Shown here: piece after piece, positions 62,601 through 64,000 of the stretch | Layout: each line of letters begins with the position of its first letter | Position numbering within the stretch: the stretch's first letter is position 1 | Assembly: GCF_020382885.2 (NCBI RefSeq) | Contig: NC_058496.1 | Location: forward strand, 7,866,501-7,930,500 | Source: Scatophagus argus | Taxonomy: Eukaryota; Chordata; Actinopteri; Scatophagidae | Direction: 5' to 3' | DNA length: 64,000 nucleotides | Position numbers and translations under genes: made by a program | The notes under the pieces: generated by a model | The model's input: the letters and a program-made list of their open reading frames with translations, nothing else | Told to the model about the DNA's origin: nothing | Databases searched by the model: none

Positions 62601-63005
62601 GCTTCCCTGTGAAATTATTGTTTTTGGATGAACAAAAAGCTTACAATGATTTAAAAATACACTGAGTCTAAACAGTGTTTCTCCTCATTTGTTTGTAGGG
62701 ATCTGAATGGAATGCATCTAATTTGGAGGAGCTGCAAGGGACCGGGTGATTTATTTTACATTATAGAGGAACTGAGATAGCCAAATCAAAAACATTTTCA
62801 TTATGATTTTAGCAAGAAGGAATGTTGTTGATGAGTTAACATTATCTTTCCTCCCCAGGGTGGGCTACATCCTTAATGTTACCAGGGAAATAGACAACTT
62901 CTTCCCAGGCACATTCAGTTATCACAACATACGTGTCTACGATGAAGATGCCACTGACCTGCTGGCTCACTGGAATGACACATACAACTTCATTGTTAAA
63001 GCGAA
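47639..63005 (+). CDS. ssh1: Slingshot protein phosphatase 1, N-terminal part (3' end outside window)
   Basis: Exons: 47639-47719, 50197-50234, 57137-57237, 59636-59700, 60315-60436, 60796-60864, 61030-61095, 61406-61600, 61710-61803, 62394-62522, 62699-62745, 62859-63005, giving 384 residues before the frame leaves the window. The protein is the cofilin/ADF phosphatase that activates actin severing. MALVTLQRSPTPSAAS is the SSH1 start. LSESFFMVKGAALFLQQGS and VRYMVVVYTSGRQDTEENIL belong to the SSH N-terminal domain. IKAKLRSIMTCQDLENVTCK to EFIDNEMLLILGQMD is the DEK_C domain. GSEWNASNLEELQ and YILNVTREIDNFFPG begin the dual-specificity phosphatase domain. The HCxxGxSR catalytic loop must lie in the next exon, beyond 64000. 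Introns 2 and 3 are very large. Confidence 0.95.
47720..50196 (+). other. ssh1 intron 1
   Basis: About 2.5 kb. The first few hundred bases after exon 1 are CpG-containing (promoter-proximal). A short AC run is at 49994-50014. I see no other gene or repeat family. Confidence 0.55.
50235..54650 (+). other. ssh1 intron 2, part before the alternative exon
   Basis: 4.4 kb of non-coding DNA. Contents: a T run at about 50577-50595, a C11-A13 homopolymer junction at 53467-53490 and a GGA repeat at 54405-54430. Several open frames here (for example 51367-51597 and 53896-54126) lack splice sites or recognisable protein. Nothing else is recognised. Confidence 0.5.
54405..54430. repeat. (GGA)n trinucleotide repeat
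   Basis: 26 bp of uninterrupted purine GGA units, about 220 bp upstream of the alternative ssh1 start codon. Confidence 0.95.
54651..54748 (+). CDS. ssh1: Predicted alternative first coding exon of ssh1
   Basis: An ATG at 54651 opens 32 codons (MHLVVEPIHEAMMKMLPYFV ... SEINR) and ends at AT followed by the strong donor GTGAGT at 54749. The phase (2 nt left over) is identical to that of exon 50197-50234, so it joins the 57137 exon in frame as NR-I-LSESFFMVKG. This would replace the usual 39-residue start. It lies 4.4 kb downstream of the usual exon 2. A 26-bp GGA repeat and a T run precede the ATG. Evidence is open frame, splice consensus and phase only. Confidence 0.55.
55931..56092. mobile_element. 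Short hAT-type MITE with perfect target duplication
   Basis: 162 bp starting CAGTGTTTCCCAACC and ending ATTCACTG, flanked by exact 8-bp direct repeats TTTTAGAT at 55923-55930 and 56093-56100. The CAGTG/CACTG termini with 8-bp target duplication mark a hAT element. The opening CAGTGTTTCCCAACC resembles the ends of known hAT families. Inverted repeats are short, so it is probably an internally deleted derivative. It sits in the ssh1 intron. Confidence 0.85.
57238..59635 (+). other. ssh1 intron between the 57137 and 59636 exons
   Basis: 2.4 kb, AT-rich, without recognisable exons, RNA genes or repeat families. The open frames at 58631-58843 and 59126-59365 have no supporting splice context. Confidence 0.5.
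59911..59934. repeat. (GT)12 microsatellite
   Basis: 24 bp of GT in the ssh1 intron following the exon ending at 59700. Confidence 0.95.
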
Positions 63006-63219
63006 GTGAGTCCTGACTGGAGCAGAAAACATGTTGTTCATGTTTGGATCAGCTGATGAAGATAATTCATCATCACAGATGACTCGCATGTCAAATCTCA
63101 TTTCACACATTTACTCAGTATTTGGAGGATCAGATTATTGCAGTTGATGTGTTTCATGTATAACAAGCTCTAACTTTATTTATTATATATATACATAAAA
63201 TATAGAATTAAGCAAGTAC

Positions 63220-64000
63220 AAGTACAAGTATGTAGTGAAGCAGTATTTACTTAAGTAGTGCAGCAAATACAGTGCAATTGCAGAACCAGTTTCTCAGTCT
63301 GTTGCCTCAGAGTGTCTGATGGTCACAGGCAGAAACGACCTCCTGTGGTGTCTGTGGAGCATCGTAGTAGAACTCCTGTGCCTGACCAGGACGTTGTGGA
63401 GTGAGTGGGGGACATTGTCCACTATAGTGTGTAACTTAGACAGCACCCTCCTAGCTGCAAATGGCTTTGCTCACACCATGTGAAGTTGTCCACCGTAGCC
63501 CTGTACTCAGTCTCGTCACCCTTGTTGATACATCCAGCTATAGCCAATTCATCAGCTAACTTCTGAAGATGGCAAGAGTCTTCTTGGTAGTTGACGTCCG
63601 TGGTGTAGAGGGTGAAGAGGAGGGGAGAAAGGACAGTCTCCTGTGGGGCTCTAGTGTTGCTAACCACTCTGTCTGACACACCGTGTTACAGGTGCTCATA
63701 CTGTGGTTTTCCAGCCAGGTAGTCAACAATGGACAGATGGTGTTAAATGCACTGGAAAAGTCAAAAAACACCACCCTCACAGTGCTCGCTGGCTTGTCCA
63801 GGTATAGACACGATTTATCAAGTGGATGATGACATGCTCAACTAACAGTCGGGGCTGGTAGGCAAACTGGAGGGGGACCAGAAGTGGCCTAACCATAGGC
63901 CTTAGCTGCTCCAGAAAAAGTCTTTCCAGGGTCTTCATGATGTGGGAGTTCAGTGTCCATGAAGCCACGAGGACATGGCGTCTTTGCCACAGAAACAAGG
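63220..64000 (-). mobile_element. Degenerate L2/Rex1-group LINE, reverse transcriptase core, continues past window
   Basis: Minus-strand pieces in order from the right edge: SHIMKTLERLFLEQLRPM, FAYQPRLLVEHVIIHLI, VVFFDFSSAFNTI, APQETVLSPLLFTLYTTDV and WCEQSHLQL. These are the fingers and palm motifs of a LINE reverse transcriptase. The catalytic F(A/S)DD motif reads LADEL, so the copy is inactive, and the frame breaks at least twice. Its minus-strand 3' end is near 63220. It lies in the ssh1 intron after the exon ending at 63005. Confidence 0.85.

Noticed and set aside
1-64000. CRISPR arrays, bacterial operons or phage-type systems
   Set aside because: The window is intron-rich vertebrate DNA with no direct-repeat/spacer array and no prokaryotic gene organisation.

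Overview
This is animal nuclear DNA, almost certainly from a teleost fish. Genes are built of many short exons with GT-AG introns, and the encoded proteins are close matches to vertebrate families. Introns hold CA/GT microsatellites and fish-type L2/Rex1-like LINE tails and hAT MITEs. I identified the genes from remembered family sequence and from splice-phase consistency: every exon junction listed keeps the frame. No database search was run.

Layout, left to right. Positions 1-12673 (+) hold sgsm1 from its RUN domain to its stop codon, with the first exon(s) lying before the window, then a likely 3' UTR to about 14.28 kb. At 14.68-15.08 kb two identical tRNA-Lys(UUU) genes face each other. 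Next come gatc (+, 15620-17812), isg15 (+, 18636-19103, with two ISREs and a TATA box) and pxmp2 (-, 19862-22238, with a hAT MITE in an intron). A truncated LINE lies at about 23.18-23.92 kb. ung (-, 24234-26105) has both nuclear (UNG2) and mitochondrial (UNG1) first exons and is head-to-head with alkbh2 (+, 26912-27849). Then follow usp30 (-, 29593-32453 coding, probable 5' UTR exon near 33.33 kb), svop (+, 34759-40819, LINE fragment in intron 1), dao (-, 42338-45174) and the 5' part of ssh1 (+, 47639 to beyond 63005). A further degenerate LINE on the minus strand runs off the right edge.

The block ssh1-dao-svop-usp30-alkbh2-ung matches the gene neighbourhood of human 12q24.11. pxmp2 and gatc also map to 12q24 in mammals, while sgsm1 is on human chromosome 22, so this looks like an old vertebrate linkage group with fish-specific joins.

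By function, ung and alkbh2 are a DNA-repair pair (uracil excision, alkyl-base reversal), each with a recognisable PCNA-binding motif at its N terminus. gatc, UNG1 and usp30 act at mitochondria. pxmp2 and dao are peroxisomal. svop is a synaptic-vesicle transporter-like protein, sgsm1 a Rab/Rap regulator, isg15 an interferon-induced ubiquitin-like modifier and ssh1 a cofilin phosphatase. I see no unknown multi-gene system. The least expected observation is a phase-compatible alternative first exon inside ssh1 at 54651-54748.
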